Source of the DNA: DAHUYF01 sp035945115
Lineage (GTDB): Bacteria > Pseudomonadota > Alphaproteobacteria > ATCC43930 > CGMCC-115725
Assembly (NCBI GenBank): GCA_035945115.1
Contig: DASZAN010000024.1
Span: forward strand, 14,735-78,734
Direction: 5' to 3'
DNA length: 64,000 nucleotides
The stretch's first letter is position 1, and every line of letters begins with the position of its first letter. The notes beneath the pieces were generated by a model. The model was not told where the DNA came from, did not search any database, and was given only the letters and a program-made list of their open reading frames with translations. The position numbers were made by a program, and so were the translations under genes. Below, one piece after another: positions 33,526-40,629 of this stretch.

Positions 33526-33966
33526 ATGAAGCGTTCACAGCGATATCCTTGTTACCGGAATAAACTGAGCGCCAAGGCCATGTCTGACGATTCGAGCAAA
33601 TCCTTCGCCGTTGCCCCTGGCGAAACAATGTTATTCATGACGAAAATGATCCGTGGCGGAATCGTATTCAGTCGCGATCTTGCCCAGAAACTCGCTGAGG
33701 TTCTCTGCGAGGCGCACTACGGCGAGCGGCAACTCGCGCGTCAAAAGCCTTTGTCCGTTACCGACAAGGACACCTATTGGCGTGTTGAAGGGAACTGGAA
33801 CAGGGATGGCAAGCTGGATGGGCCCGGCGCGTTCTTCGTTTCAATCGACAAATATGATGGGCGCGTGACCGATTTCGGACAGTTGTACCCGTATCGCGCG
33901 CATCCCTCTGTTGTCCCGATAATCAAGCAGCATCTGAAGACGAAGGAGTCGGATCAGGACAAGTGA
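33526..33966 (+). CDS. putative NTF2-fold immunity protein
   Basis: 146 residues. Matches the immunity NTF2 pattern: RDLAQKLAEVLCEAHYGERQ, then PLSVTDKDTYWRVEGNW and GPGAFFVSIDKYDGRVTDFG. These small proteins neutralise toxins encoded just upstream in contact-dependent or polymorphic toxin loci. The ATG directly follows the toxin stop (TGA-ATG), so translation is coupled; an internal ATG at 33580 is an alternative start. Base composition of this pair looks less GC-rich than its neighbours, consistent with recent gain. Confidence 0.6.
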   Translation: MKRSQRYPCYRNKLSAKAMSDDSSKSFAVAPGETMLFMTKMIRGGIVFSRDLAQKLAEVLCEAHYGERQLARQKPLSVTDKDTYWRVEGNWNRDGKLDGPGAFFVSIDKYDGRVTDFGQLYPYRAHPSVVPIIKQHLKTKESDQDK

Positions 33967-34072
33967 GCTGTCGGACCTAAAGCGCGGGCCGCCGGCCAGT
34001 GTTTATCAGATTAACTGGTGTTCTCGGGCGGTCCGTTCGCGCTACTGTGGCTTGGGAAACGGGAGCGCGCCG

Positions 34073-34645
34073 ATGAGTGTCGATATCGATTTGCTCAAAA
34101 CCATGACCCGCCCGAAGGGATTGCCGTTTCGCATCGGCAAGATCGGCCATGTCGTGCTTAATGTCGGCGATCTCGCGCGGTCCGTGCGGTTTTATACGGA
34201 GGTGCTGGGCTTCGCGGTCTCCGACGTTTATGGCGACGACATGATGCCGGGCGGCATGGTGTTCATGCGCTGCAACGCGGATCACCATGGCGTGGCGCTG
34301 GTCGGCGGCCTCAAGACTAAGCCGAGCGACTCAGACCTTCATCATTTCGCGTTCGAGGTCGGCACGCTCGATGAAGTCCTGCGCGCGCGCGAGCATTTGC
34401 GCCGCCACGATGTGCCCGTCGATTTCGAGGGGCGGCGCCGCGCCGGCTGCCAGATCGCCGTCGAGTTCCGCGATCCCGACGGGCATCGTCTCGAGATTTA
34501 TTGGGGCGTCGATCAGATCGGCAGCGAGGGAAGAGCGCGGCCGCGGGCGGAGTGGAAGGGCGCGAAGAGTCTCGAGGCGGCGATCGCCGATCCCGTGCCC
34601 GGCCAGGACACGACGGTGCTGGACCCGTCGCTCTTGAAGAGGTGA
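34073..34645 (+). CDS. VOC superfamily protein (glyoxalase/extradiol dioxygenase-like)
   Basis: 190 residues. The fold repeats are IGHVVLNVGDLARSVRFYTE with the first metal histidine, LHHFAFEVGTLDEVLRARE with the second, and DPDGHRLEIYWGVD with the metal glutamate. This arrangement fits catechol 2,3-dioxygenase-like and glyoxalase-like metalloenzymes. Start at 34073 follows GGGAG. The ~45-residue C-terminal tail beyond the fold is unusual. It is flanked by prophage-type genes and an inverted repeat, with no pathway partner. Confidence 0.85.
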   Translation: MSVDIDLLKTMTRPKGLPFRIGKIGHVVLNVGDLARSVRFYTEVLGFAVSDVYGDDMMPGGMVFMRCNADHHGVALVGGLKTKPSDSDLHHFAFEVGTLDEVLRAREHLRRHDVPVDFEGRRRAGCQIAVEFRDPDGHRLEIYWGVDQIGSEGRARPRAEWKGAKSLEAAIADPVPGQDTTVLDPSLLKR

Positions 34646-34695
34646 GTCGAGCTAGCGCGGAATTCGATCAGATCAGCTGGGCGCTCCCTTATCCG

Positions 34696-34784
34696 CGTCA
34701 TCGCGAGCGCAGCGAAGCGATCCAGAAAGCAGGCGACCTGCTGCGACCCTGGATTGCGTCGTCGCTTCGCTCCTCGCAAAGACG
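34696..34784. repeat. intergenic inverted repeat, paired arms
   Basis: Left arm CGTCATCGCGAGCGCAGCGA and onward to ATCCAG (34696-34725), right arm CTGGATTGCGTCGTCGCTTC onward to GACG (34749-34784). The arms are reverse-complement relatives and would fold into a long hairpin. A single arm of the same family is at 8468. This type is a common intergenic palindromic repeat of alphaproteobacteria. Confidence 0.65.
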
Positions 34785-34821
34785 GCTTTCAAGCGATGAT
34801 TCAATCTGTTCGAATACCGAT

Positions 34822-34992
34822 CTACGGGAGGCCGGGTCCCTCGCCGGTCGCGGCAATGTTGAGCGCTGCGGCAAGCGTGCGGGCCTGAGTGGGCGAGAGC
34901 CCGCAGACGACAGGCTGCGAGCGCAAGCGATTGAACACCATCCAGCGCCGGCTGGTGAGCTGATGGGGAAGGGCGATATAGCTCGCGCGCAT
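34822..34992 (-). CDS. possible small protein
   Basis: 56 residues beginning MRASYIALPHQLTSRRWMVF and containing LSPTQARTLAAALNIAATGE. The sequence is not of shadow type and lies in an otherwise gene-free 415-bp gap, but the ribosome site is weak and no family is recognised. An upstream in-frame ATG at 35028 would add 12 residues. Confidence 0.35.
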   Translation of the reverse strand: MRASYIALPHQLTSRRWMVFNRLRSQPVVCGLSPTQARTLAAALNIAATGEGPGLP

Positions 34993-35060
34993 GACCGTGG
35001 ATATAGTCCGTTGTCTTGGCCAAGGCAAGTAGAGCCGAGATGTCGAGGAATAATCGTTAA

Positions 35061-35633
35061 CTACTGGCGCGCGATGAAATAGGCGAGGGCGGTGATTTCC
35101 TCATCGCTCACCGGCTGCAAGACCTCGGCCATGCTGGCGTCATAGCCGCGGCGCGCGTTGCTCTTGTACTCGCGCATCGTCTTCAGGAGGTAATCCTCGC
35201 GCTGCGCCGCAATGCGCGGCACGTTCTCTTGGCCGGCAAAGTCGGGGCGATGGCACACATTGCAGCGGTGGCGCTCGGCAAGCGCTTTTCCGGCGGCGAG
35301 GCGCTGCGGATCGGTGGACTGTTCCGCCGGTCGCGGCGCCGGTAGCCTCGCGATGGCGTCCGCCATGTCCTGGAGCTCGGCGTCGCTGAGGCCGTGCGTC
35401 GCTTCGTTCATGACGTCGAAGACGCGCTGCTTCTCGCGGAAGAGATAGATCTGAATGAGCGTATAGGGCGCGTTCTGCGCGCCGAGCGATGGCACCTCCG
35501 GGGTTTCCGATTGGCCCTTCTCGCCGTGGCAGGCGAGGCAGACCGTAAGCTTCTCGGCCGCCGTTTCGGCGCGCGCCGAGAGGGAGAGGGAGCCGGCGGC
35601 GAGGGCCAGCGCGAGAATGGTGGCAAGGCGCAT
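35061..35633 (-). CDS. diheme cytochrome c (c4-like)
   Basis: 190 residues with a signal peptide (MRLATILALALAAGSLSLSA, then RAE) and two CxxCH haem sites: VCLACHGEKG (about residue 33) and CNVCHRPDFAG (about residue 125). The layout of two class I cytochrome domains resembles cytochrome c4. It is periplasmic and lies directly downstream of the sorbosone-dehydrogenase-type gene, so it is a likely electron acceptor for it. A GC hairpin separates the two genes. Confidence 0.9.
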   Translation of the reverse strand: MRLATILALALAAGSLSLSARAETAAEKLTVCLACHGEKGQSETPEVPSLGAQNAPYTLIQIYLFREKQRVFDVMNEATHGLSDAELQDMADAIARLPAPRPAEQSTDPQRLAAGKALAERHRCNVCHRPDFAGQENVPRIAAQREDYLLKTMREYKSNARRGYDASMAEVLQPVSDEEITALAYFIARQ

Positions 35634-35646
35634 GGGGATGGAGAGA

Positions 35647-35670
35647 GGCCGGGCGCCGCGGCGCCCGGCC
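35647..35670. terminator. GC-rich hairpin between dehydrogenase and cytochrome genes
   Basis: A 10-bp perfect stem (GGCCGGGCGC / GCGCCCGGCC) with a CGCG loop lies in the 45-bp gap. There is no U-tract on the minus strand, so it may stabilise RNA or give partial termination rather than act as a full terminator. Confidence 0.5.
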
Positions 35671-35678
35671 CTTGCTGG

Positions 35679-36938
35679 TCAGCGGCTCGATACTTTCGGC
35701 GAATAGCTCACGCGATAGACGGCGCCGTTGTAGTCGTCGGAAACGAGCAGCGATCCGTCCTTCATGATCTCCATGTCGACGGGACGGCCGACGTAATTGT
35801 TGTTCTCGATGAAGCCGGTGATGAAAGGCTTCACCGACTTGATGCTGCCGTCCTTGTTGAGCGTCGCGACGACGATGTCGCCGCCGATCTTCTTGGTCTT
35901 GTTCCAGGAGCCGTGGCGCGCGATGAGGATCGCGTTCCGGTATTCGCTCGGGAACATGTGGCCGGTATAGAAGCGCATGCCGAGCGGGGCGCTGTGCGGA
36001 CCCAACAGCGCCACCGGCTGCGTGAACTCTTCGACGCAATTGTGGCCCCAGCCGAATTCCTGGTCAGGCAAATTGCCCTGATGGCAATAGGGGAAGCCGA
36101 AATTGTCCTTGCCGGGATGGGCAAGCCGATTGAGCTTGTCTTGCGGCGATTCCTCAGACAGCCAGTCGCGCTGGTTCTCGGTGAAATAGAGCTGCTTCAA
36201 AGTCGGATGCCAGTCCATGCCGACGACTTGGCGGATGCCGCGCGCCACCACCTGCGGATCGCTGCCATCGAGGTTGATGCTGCGCAGCTGCGCATGGGTT
36301 GCGGGCGGCATGCAGATGTTGCAGGGCGCGCCGATGTTGAAATAGAGCCGGTTGTCGGGACCGACGGTCAGATACTTCCAACCATGCGGCTCGTCCTTGG
36401 GCAGGTCGTTGTAGATCACCTGCGGCTTCGGCGGATTGTCGAGATGGTCCTCGATACCCTCGATCTTCGAGATCTGCGAGAGCTCGGCGAGGTAGAGCGT
36501 ACCCTTGTGGAGCGCGATGCCGTTCGGGCGCAGCAAGCCCGAGAAGAGCGTCTTCACCTCGTGCTTGCCGTCCTTGTTGGTGACGGCGTAGATGTGGTCG
36601 AGGAGACGCGTGCTGACGAAGAGCGTGCCCTTGTCGCTCAAGCGCAGCGAGCGCGCATTCGCCATGCCGCTGGCATAGACCTCGATCTTGAAATCCTTGG
36701 GCAGCTTGAGCTTCGCCAGCGGCAACTTATCGACCGCCGCGGGAATGGGCGGCGGCGCCACCGGCTTCAGGGCCTGCGCAGCGTCGTTCTTTGGAGCATC
36801 CTGAAGGGCCGAATTGGTGGTCGGCGACGGCAAGGGCGCCGGAGCGTTCGATTGCTGGGCGGCGGCGGGTGCCGACAGCAACGCGACGGCCGCCGCTGCC
36901 AACAATAACGAGCGGCCCGATGAAAGGCGAACATTCAT
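35679..36938 (-). CDS. PQQ-dependent sugar/sorbosone dehydrogenase family protein
   Basis: 419 residues. Signal peptide SLLLAAAAVALLSAPAAAQ, a proline/alanine-rich linker to residue ~75, then a beta-propeller: FKIEVYASGMANARSLRLSD, LRPNGIALHKGTLYLAEL, FTENQRDWLSEESPQDKLNR and SLLVSDDYNGAVYRVSY. PQQ-type glucose/sorbosone dehydrogenases show this pattern. The protein is periplasmic. The downstream diheme cytochrome c fits as its electron acceptor. The substrate is uncertain, and PQQ synthesis genes are not in the window. Confidence 0.88.
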   Translation of the reverse strand: MNVRLSSGRSLLLAAAAVALLSAPAAAQQSNAPAPLPSPTTNSALQDAPKNDAAQALKPVAPPPIPAAVDKLPLAKLKLPKDFKIEVYASGMANARSLRLSDKGTLFVSTRLLDHIYAVTNKDGKHEVKTLFSGLLRPNGIALHKGTLYLAELSQISKIEGIEDHLDNPPKPQVIYNDLPKDEPHGWKYLTVGPDNRLYFNIGAPCNICMPPATHAQLRSINLDGSDPQVVARGIRQVVGMDWHPTLKQLYFTENQRDWLSEESPQDKLNRLAHPGKDNFGFPYCHQGNLPDQEFGWGHNCVEEFTQPVALLGPHSAPLGMRFYTGHMFPSEYRNAILIARHGSWNKTKKIGGDIVVATLNKDGSIKSVKPFITGFIENNNYVGRPVDMEIMKDGSLLVSDDYNGAVYRVSYSPKVSSR

Positions 36939-37055
36939 GATGGCGTCTCCCCTTGTGTACGGCCGGTTCGCCCGGCTCAGTCGTCGGCCATGCTACAACA
37001 CGGCAACGGCGGGTCCAATGCCTTCATGGCGCGCGCCGATTGCACCGATGCTCTC

Positions 37056-37610
37056 ATGACAAAGCGCAAAAAGCCGCGACTGACGCCGAAGCAGCGCCGC
37101 TTCGTCATCGAATACCTCATCGACATGAATGCGACGCAGGCGGCCCTTCGTGCCGGCTACTCGAAGAAAAACCCAAAGCCCATTGCCTGGGAGCTCTTGC
37201 ACAAGCGGCCGGCGGTCGCCGAAGCGATCAGCAAAGAGCTGGCCGCGCGCGAGAAGCGCATCCTCATCTCCGGCGACCGCGTGTTGCAGCAACTCGCCCG
37301 CATCGCCTTCGCCGACGTTCGCGAGCTCGCGCAGGCGGGAGATGACGGCGTGGACGTGACGTCGCTCAAGACCTTGAGCGACGATCTCGCCGCGGCCATC
37401 GTCGAGCTTTCCGTGAACGGGAAAACGGTGCGGCTCAAACTCAGCCGCATCGAGGCGCTCAAAGCGCTCGCCCGCCATCTCGGCCTTTTCGACAAGAAGC
37501 CGAACCAGGAGGAGCCCGCGAGCCAACACGACGAGGACCGTCTTCCCGCCCGCGAGATTCTCCGCCGCAAGCTGGCGCAGCTCGCGGGCGAAGAGGTGCC
37601 AGAGGACTAG
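37056..37610 (+). CDS. phage terminase small subunit
   Basis: 184 residues. The DNA-binding N-terminal domain reads LTPKQRRFVIEYLIDMNATQ and continues AALRAGYSKKN, the hallmark of Terminase_2 (PF03592). LISGDRVLQQLARIAFADVR and LKLSRIEALKALARHLGLFD follow. It recognises phage DNA and recruits the large subunit. Start ATG at 37056; the open frame to 36990 adds nothing conserved. It precedes the large subunit by 130 bp containing a promoter and hairpins. Confidence 0.9.
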   Translation: MTKRKKPRLTPKQRRFVIEYLIDMNATQAALRAGYSKKNPKPIAWELLHKRPAVAEAISKELAAREKRILISGDRVLQQLARIAFADVRELAQAGDDGVDVTSLKTLSDDLAAAIVELSVNGKTVRLKLSRIEALKALARHLGLFDKKPNQEEPASQHDEDRLPAREILRRKLAQLAGEEVPED

Positions 37611-37643
37611 AGGGCGCCCAATCGCCATGTTCGCATTTTGTTC

Positions 37644-37735
37644 TTGACAAATCCGGATTGATCTGATAGAAGAAGGGCACACTTGAAGAGGTCCTGGCGG
37701 AGGCAGCTCCGGCCGGGTTTTTTGTTGCCCGGAGG
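37644..37735 (+). promoter_or_regulatory. promoter and attenuator-like leader of terminase large subunit
   Basis: TTGACA at 37644-37649 is followed 16 bp later by ATAGAA. Downstream, CCTGGCGGAG-GCAG-CTCCGG leads into CCGGG and a six-T run (37693-37723), an imperfect intrinsic terminator. A second pairing, CCGGG (37713-37717) with CCCGG (37728-37732), would mask part of the GGAGG ribosome site. The leader may therefore switch between termination, occlusion and translation. Confidence 0.4.
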
Positions 37736-37740
37736 TGCTT

Positions 37741-39084
37741 GTGAGCGACGACGCGCCGCAAGTGATCTCCGAGGCAGAGCGCATTGCACATATCGAGCTG
37801 CGCTGGCGCGACGCGGCGCTTGGCGCGCTCGATGAGGATGCGAGCGAGGCGCTCCTCGTCGATTGGCAATTCTGGGCGCGGCCCAATCAGCTGCCGCCGC
37901 CGGGCGACTGGCGCATCTGGCTGCTGCTCGCCGGCCGCGGCTTCGGCAAGACGCGGAGCGGCGCCGAATGGGTGAGGCACCAGGTCGAACAGAAGAACGT
38001 GCGCCGCATCGCGCTGGTGGCGCCGACGGCGGCGTCGGCGCGCGATGTCATGATCGAGGGCGAGAGCGGTCTTCTCGCCATCTCGCCCCTGGACATGCGA
38101 CCTCGCTATGAGCCGTCGAAACGGCGGCTCACCTGGAAGAACGGCGCTATTGCCACGGCCTTCTCCGCGGAAGAACCCGATCGCCTACGCGGACCGCAGC
38201 ACGACGCCGCCTGGTGCGACGAACTCGCCGCCTGGCCCTACGCCGAGGCCTGGGACATGCTGATGCTGGGCTTGCGCCTCGGCCGCGATCCCCGCTGCGT
38301 CGTGACCACCACGCCGAAGCCGGTGCCGCTCATCCGCCGGCTGCTCGAGGACAAGCGCGTCGCGCTGACGCGCGGCTCCACTTACGAGAACGCCCACAAC
38401 TTGGCGCCGGCCTTTCTCGATCAGATCGTCCGCCGCTACGAAGGAACGCGGCTCGGCCGCCAGGAGCTCGAGGCGGCGCTGCTCGAGGACGTGCCGGGCG
38501 CGTTGTGGACGCGCGCGGTGATCGAGCGCTCTCGCATCTCTGCCGCACCGACGCTGCGTCGCGTCGTCGTCGCCATCGATCCCGCGACGAGCACGGGCGA
38601 AGGGGCGGACGAGACCGGCATCGTCGTGGCTGGGCTCGGCGTCGACGGGCACGGTTATGTACTTGATGATCTCTCCGGACGGTACGCGCCGCATGAATGG
38701 GCGCGGCGTGCCATCGGTGCCTATCACGCGCGCAAGGCCGACCGTGTCGTCGCCGAGGTGAACAATGGCGGCGACATGGTCGAGGCGACGCTGCGCATGG
38801 TCGATCCGGCGGCGAGCTATCGCGCCGTCCATGCGAGCCGCGGCAAAGCGGTGCGCGCCGAGCCTGTGGCCGCGCTCTATGAGCAAGGCCGCGTGTGCCA
38901 TGTCGGTGCTTTTCCCGTGCTCGAGGATCAGATGTGCGCGATGACGCCCGATCTCGACCGTGGCGCCAGCGGGTCGCCGGATCGCTGCGACGCGCTCGTC
39001 TGGGCGCTCACAGATCTAATGGTGACGCCCGCCGAGACTGGGCTCCTCGACTACTACCGCGCGCTCTACGACGCGCGTCGCTGA
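37741..39084 (+). CDS. phage terminase large subunit
   Basis: 447 residues. The ATPase half has Walker A LLLAGRGFGKTRSGAEWV, the TAASARDVMI segment, and Walker B-like AAWCDELAAWPYAEAWDML. The nuclease half has VVVAIDPATSTGEGADETGI with acidic metal ligands, and later VVAEVNNGGDMVEATL. The layout matches gp17-like packaging motors (Terminase_6 plus RNase H-fold nuclease). The GTG at 37741 is 5 bp after GGAGG. No portal or capsid gene follows, so it appears stranded. Confidence 0.92.
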   Translation: MSDDAPQVISEAERIAHIELRWRDAALGALDEDASEALLVDWQFWARPNQLPPPGDWRIWLLLAGRGFGKTRSGAEWVRHQVEQKNVRRIALVAPTAASARDVMIEGESGLLAISPLDMRPRYEPSKRRLTWKNGAIATAFSAEEPDRLRGPQHDAAWCDELAAWPYAEAWDMLMLGLRLGRDPRCVVTTTPKPVPLIRRLLEDKRVALTRGSTYENAHNLAPAFLDQIVRRYEGTRLGRQELEAALLEDVPGALWTRAVIERSRISAAPTLRRVVVAIDPATSTGEGADETGIVVAGLGVDGHGYVLDDLSGRYAPHEWARRAIGAYHARKADRVVAEVNNGGDMVEATLRMVDPAASYRAVHASRGKAVRAEPVAALYEQGRVCHVGAFPVLEDQMCAMTPDLDRGASGSPDRCDALVWALTDLMVTPAETGLLDYYRALYDARR

Positions 39085-39125
39085 CAAACCACTCGTCTCA
39101 CCCGCATCGAAGGAGGGCACCCGTC

Positions 39126-39230
39126 ATGACGGGCACCGTACGCTTATTGTCGCCGGCCAAAACCATCATTTTGGGCATGGCCGGCCTGGTCACGACGCTC
39201 GCCTTTAAGCTCGGCGTCCACGGCGCGTGA
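39126..39230 (+). CDS. 34-residue membrane peptide
   Basis: MTGTVRLLSPAKTIILGMAG and further LVTTLAFKLGVHGA: one hydrophobic helix flanked by basic residues. A strong AAGGAGGG lies 8 bp ahead of the ATG, and a strong terminator begins 18 bp after the stop. It lies 41 bp behind the terminase. It may be a small phage membrane protein, but nothing more can be said. Confidence 0.55.
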   Translation: MTGTVRLLSPAKTIILGMAGLVTTLAFKLGVHGA

Positions 39231-39248
39231 TACGGCAAACAAAAACAA

Positions 39249-39280
39249 GGGGCCGCTCACTATTGAGCGGCCCCCGGTTT
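39249..39280 (+). terminator. intrinsic terminator after terminase cluster
   Basis: Perfect 10-bp stem GGGGCCGCTC / GAGCGGCCCC with an ACTATT loop, followed by CGGTTT. It closes the terminase transcript. Confidence 0.75.
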
Positions 39281-39698
39281 CGTCGGTGGTTGCAAAGCTG
39301 CCGATCGCGCACGGCGCAGACCGGAGCAAGGCAATTCTACGAGTCTCCGGCGAAAAATGCCACGCGAAATGACGTGACCTCGTCTCGTCGCGGTCATCGG
39401 TCACCCTCAGTGCCGCGCGGAGCCGCATTCTGGCGCGCCGCAGGCATGTCGGTAACCGAATAAGGCGAAGCCAGGAAAGTACGAGCTGACGCGGCTTTCT
39501 CCGCGCGAGTGCGGGCTCCCGTCGCTCACGCGATTCCCAAGTATACGCGGTGCTCTTCGTCCACCCGCGACTTCATTGCCACAGCATTGGGCGAGTGCCG
39601 ATCGCGCGTCATCGGCGCGGACGAGAGCTCGCCCCGCCCGAGTCGGCTCATCCCGAGCCTACCCGCCCGCCGCTGCGGGCTTTTCTCATGGAGTGGTC
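39281..39698. other. 418-bp gap without a recognisable gene
   Basis: No convincing frame. Near the right end GCCCGC-CGCT-GCGGGC with TTTTCT (39665-39686) makes a second terminator-like hairpin only 13 bp before the start codon of the next small gene, similar in position to the hairpin ahead of the terminase large subunit. Confidence 0.5.
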
Positions 39699-39881
39699 AT
39701 GCTCAAATACCTTGTCGATCGCGCGCGCGAACCGTCGAGCTATGCCGGCATCGCGGCGCTTCTCTCCGCCGCCGGCATTCCCTACAGCGCCGATCTCTTC
39801 AATGCCGCGGTTGCGGCGGCGGTGGCGCTCGCCGGCGTCGCGTCCATTCTTCTGCCGGAGAGCGCGGGAGGCGGCAAATGA
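39699..39881 (+). CDS. small holin-like membrane protein
   Basis: 60 residues, MLKYLVDRAREPSSYAGIAA and on, with a single long hydrophobic span LFNAAVAAAVALAGVASILL and a charged tail. A GGAG lies ahead of the ATG. Size, topology and the overlapping lipoprotein gene fit a phage lysis module (holin plus spanin-like lipoprotein), but no lysin is present. The frame extends upstream to 39576 without support. Confidence 0.6.
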   Translation: MLKYLVDRAREPSSYAGIAALLSAAGIPYSADLFNAAVAAAVALAGVASILLPESAGGGK

Positions 39882-40237
39882 AGCGACCGCTTGTCATCGC
39901 CGCGCTGTTTCTGCTCTCCGCCTGCACGGGCGGGCAGATCGATCCCGCGAAGGTCGCCGGCGCCGAGCAGCGCGCCGATGCCGCCGTGCAAGCCGCCGAT
40001 CCTGTGATCGACGCCGCCTGCAAGGCGGTCGCCAATCTCGATGCGGGTTTCCGCGGCATTGCCGCCGCCGGCACGGTCGATGCCAAAGGCATCGCCTATG
40101 AGAAGACCATCATGCAGGTTCACGACGAGCTCTGTGGCGGCGCCGCGCCCGCCAATGTCGCCGACGCCTTGGCAAGGCTTTGGTATGCCGCCTCAGCGAT
40201 CGTGGGTCTGACGCCGGCCGCCACCAACAAGACCTGA
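39878..40237 (+). CDS. small lipoprotein of prophage module
   Basis: 119 residues. MKRPLVIAALFLLSACTGGQ has a lipobox LLSAC with cysteine at residue 16. The mature part is alanine-rich and helical (AEQRADAAVQAADPVIDAAC). Its ATG overlaps the stop of the holin-like gene (ATGA). An outer-membrane spanin-like or other phage lipoprotein is suggested by position; function is unproven. Confidence 0.7.
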   Translation: MKRPLVIAALFLLSACTGGQIDPAKVAGAEQRADAAVQAADPVIDAACKAVANLDAGFRGIAAAGTVDAKGIAYEKTIMQVHDELCGGAAPANVADALARLWYAASAIVGLTPAATNKT

Positions 40238-40285
40238 CACCAAACGCCGCCGTCGTGGCGGCAGGCGCATCTCGGAGAAGATTTC

Positions 40286-40317
40286 GCCGCCTCCCGTTCA
40301 GGGGGGCGGCTTTTTTT
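40286..40317 (+). terminator. intrinsic terminator
   Basis: GCCGCCTCC / GGGGGCGGC stem with a CGTTCA-type loop followed by seven T residues. It ends the small phage operon, 49 bp after the lipoprotein stop. Confidence 0.85.
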
Positions 40318-40505
40318 CGTTTTGCCTTGCCGCGAAAATCTATGTCGGCGGCCCGACGCGGAAGACCGGCCGGCGCCGGAATTGCACTCATCGTGCCGCC
40401 AGAACTTGCTCAGCGCGTGATCGCCGCGAATCTTGTGTTTCGCGCGTTGTCGGATGTTAGATCGGATGTGCGCGCGGGCGCGCTGGGCTATCTTATTGAG
40501 AAGAT

Positions 40506-40582
40506 TGGTCGGAGTGAGAGGATTTGAACCTCCGGCCCCTGCCTCCCGAAAGCAGTGCTCTACCAGGCTGAGCTACACTCCG
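40506..40582 (-). tRNA. tRNA-Pro (anticodon CGG)
   Basis: 77 nt with an encoded CCA. Acceptor CGGAGTG pairs with CACTCCG; the anticodon stem CTGCT/GGCAG holds the loop TTCGGGA, giving anticodon CGG; T-arm is GAGG-TTCAAAT-CCTC. It lies between the prophage remnant and ispB, a typical boundary for integrated DNA. Confidence 0.95.
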
Positions 40583-40629
40583 GCCGTCTGCGGATATACC
40601 GCCTCAGGCGCGGCGCCGCAACCCGCAAC

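Noticed and set aside
37056..40237. Full gene transfer agent cluster
   Set aside because: Only terminase subunits and tiny membrane/lipoproteins are present; portal, capsid and tail genes expected in a GTA are missing.
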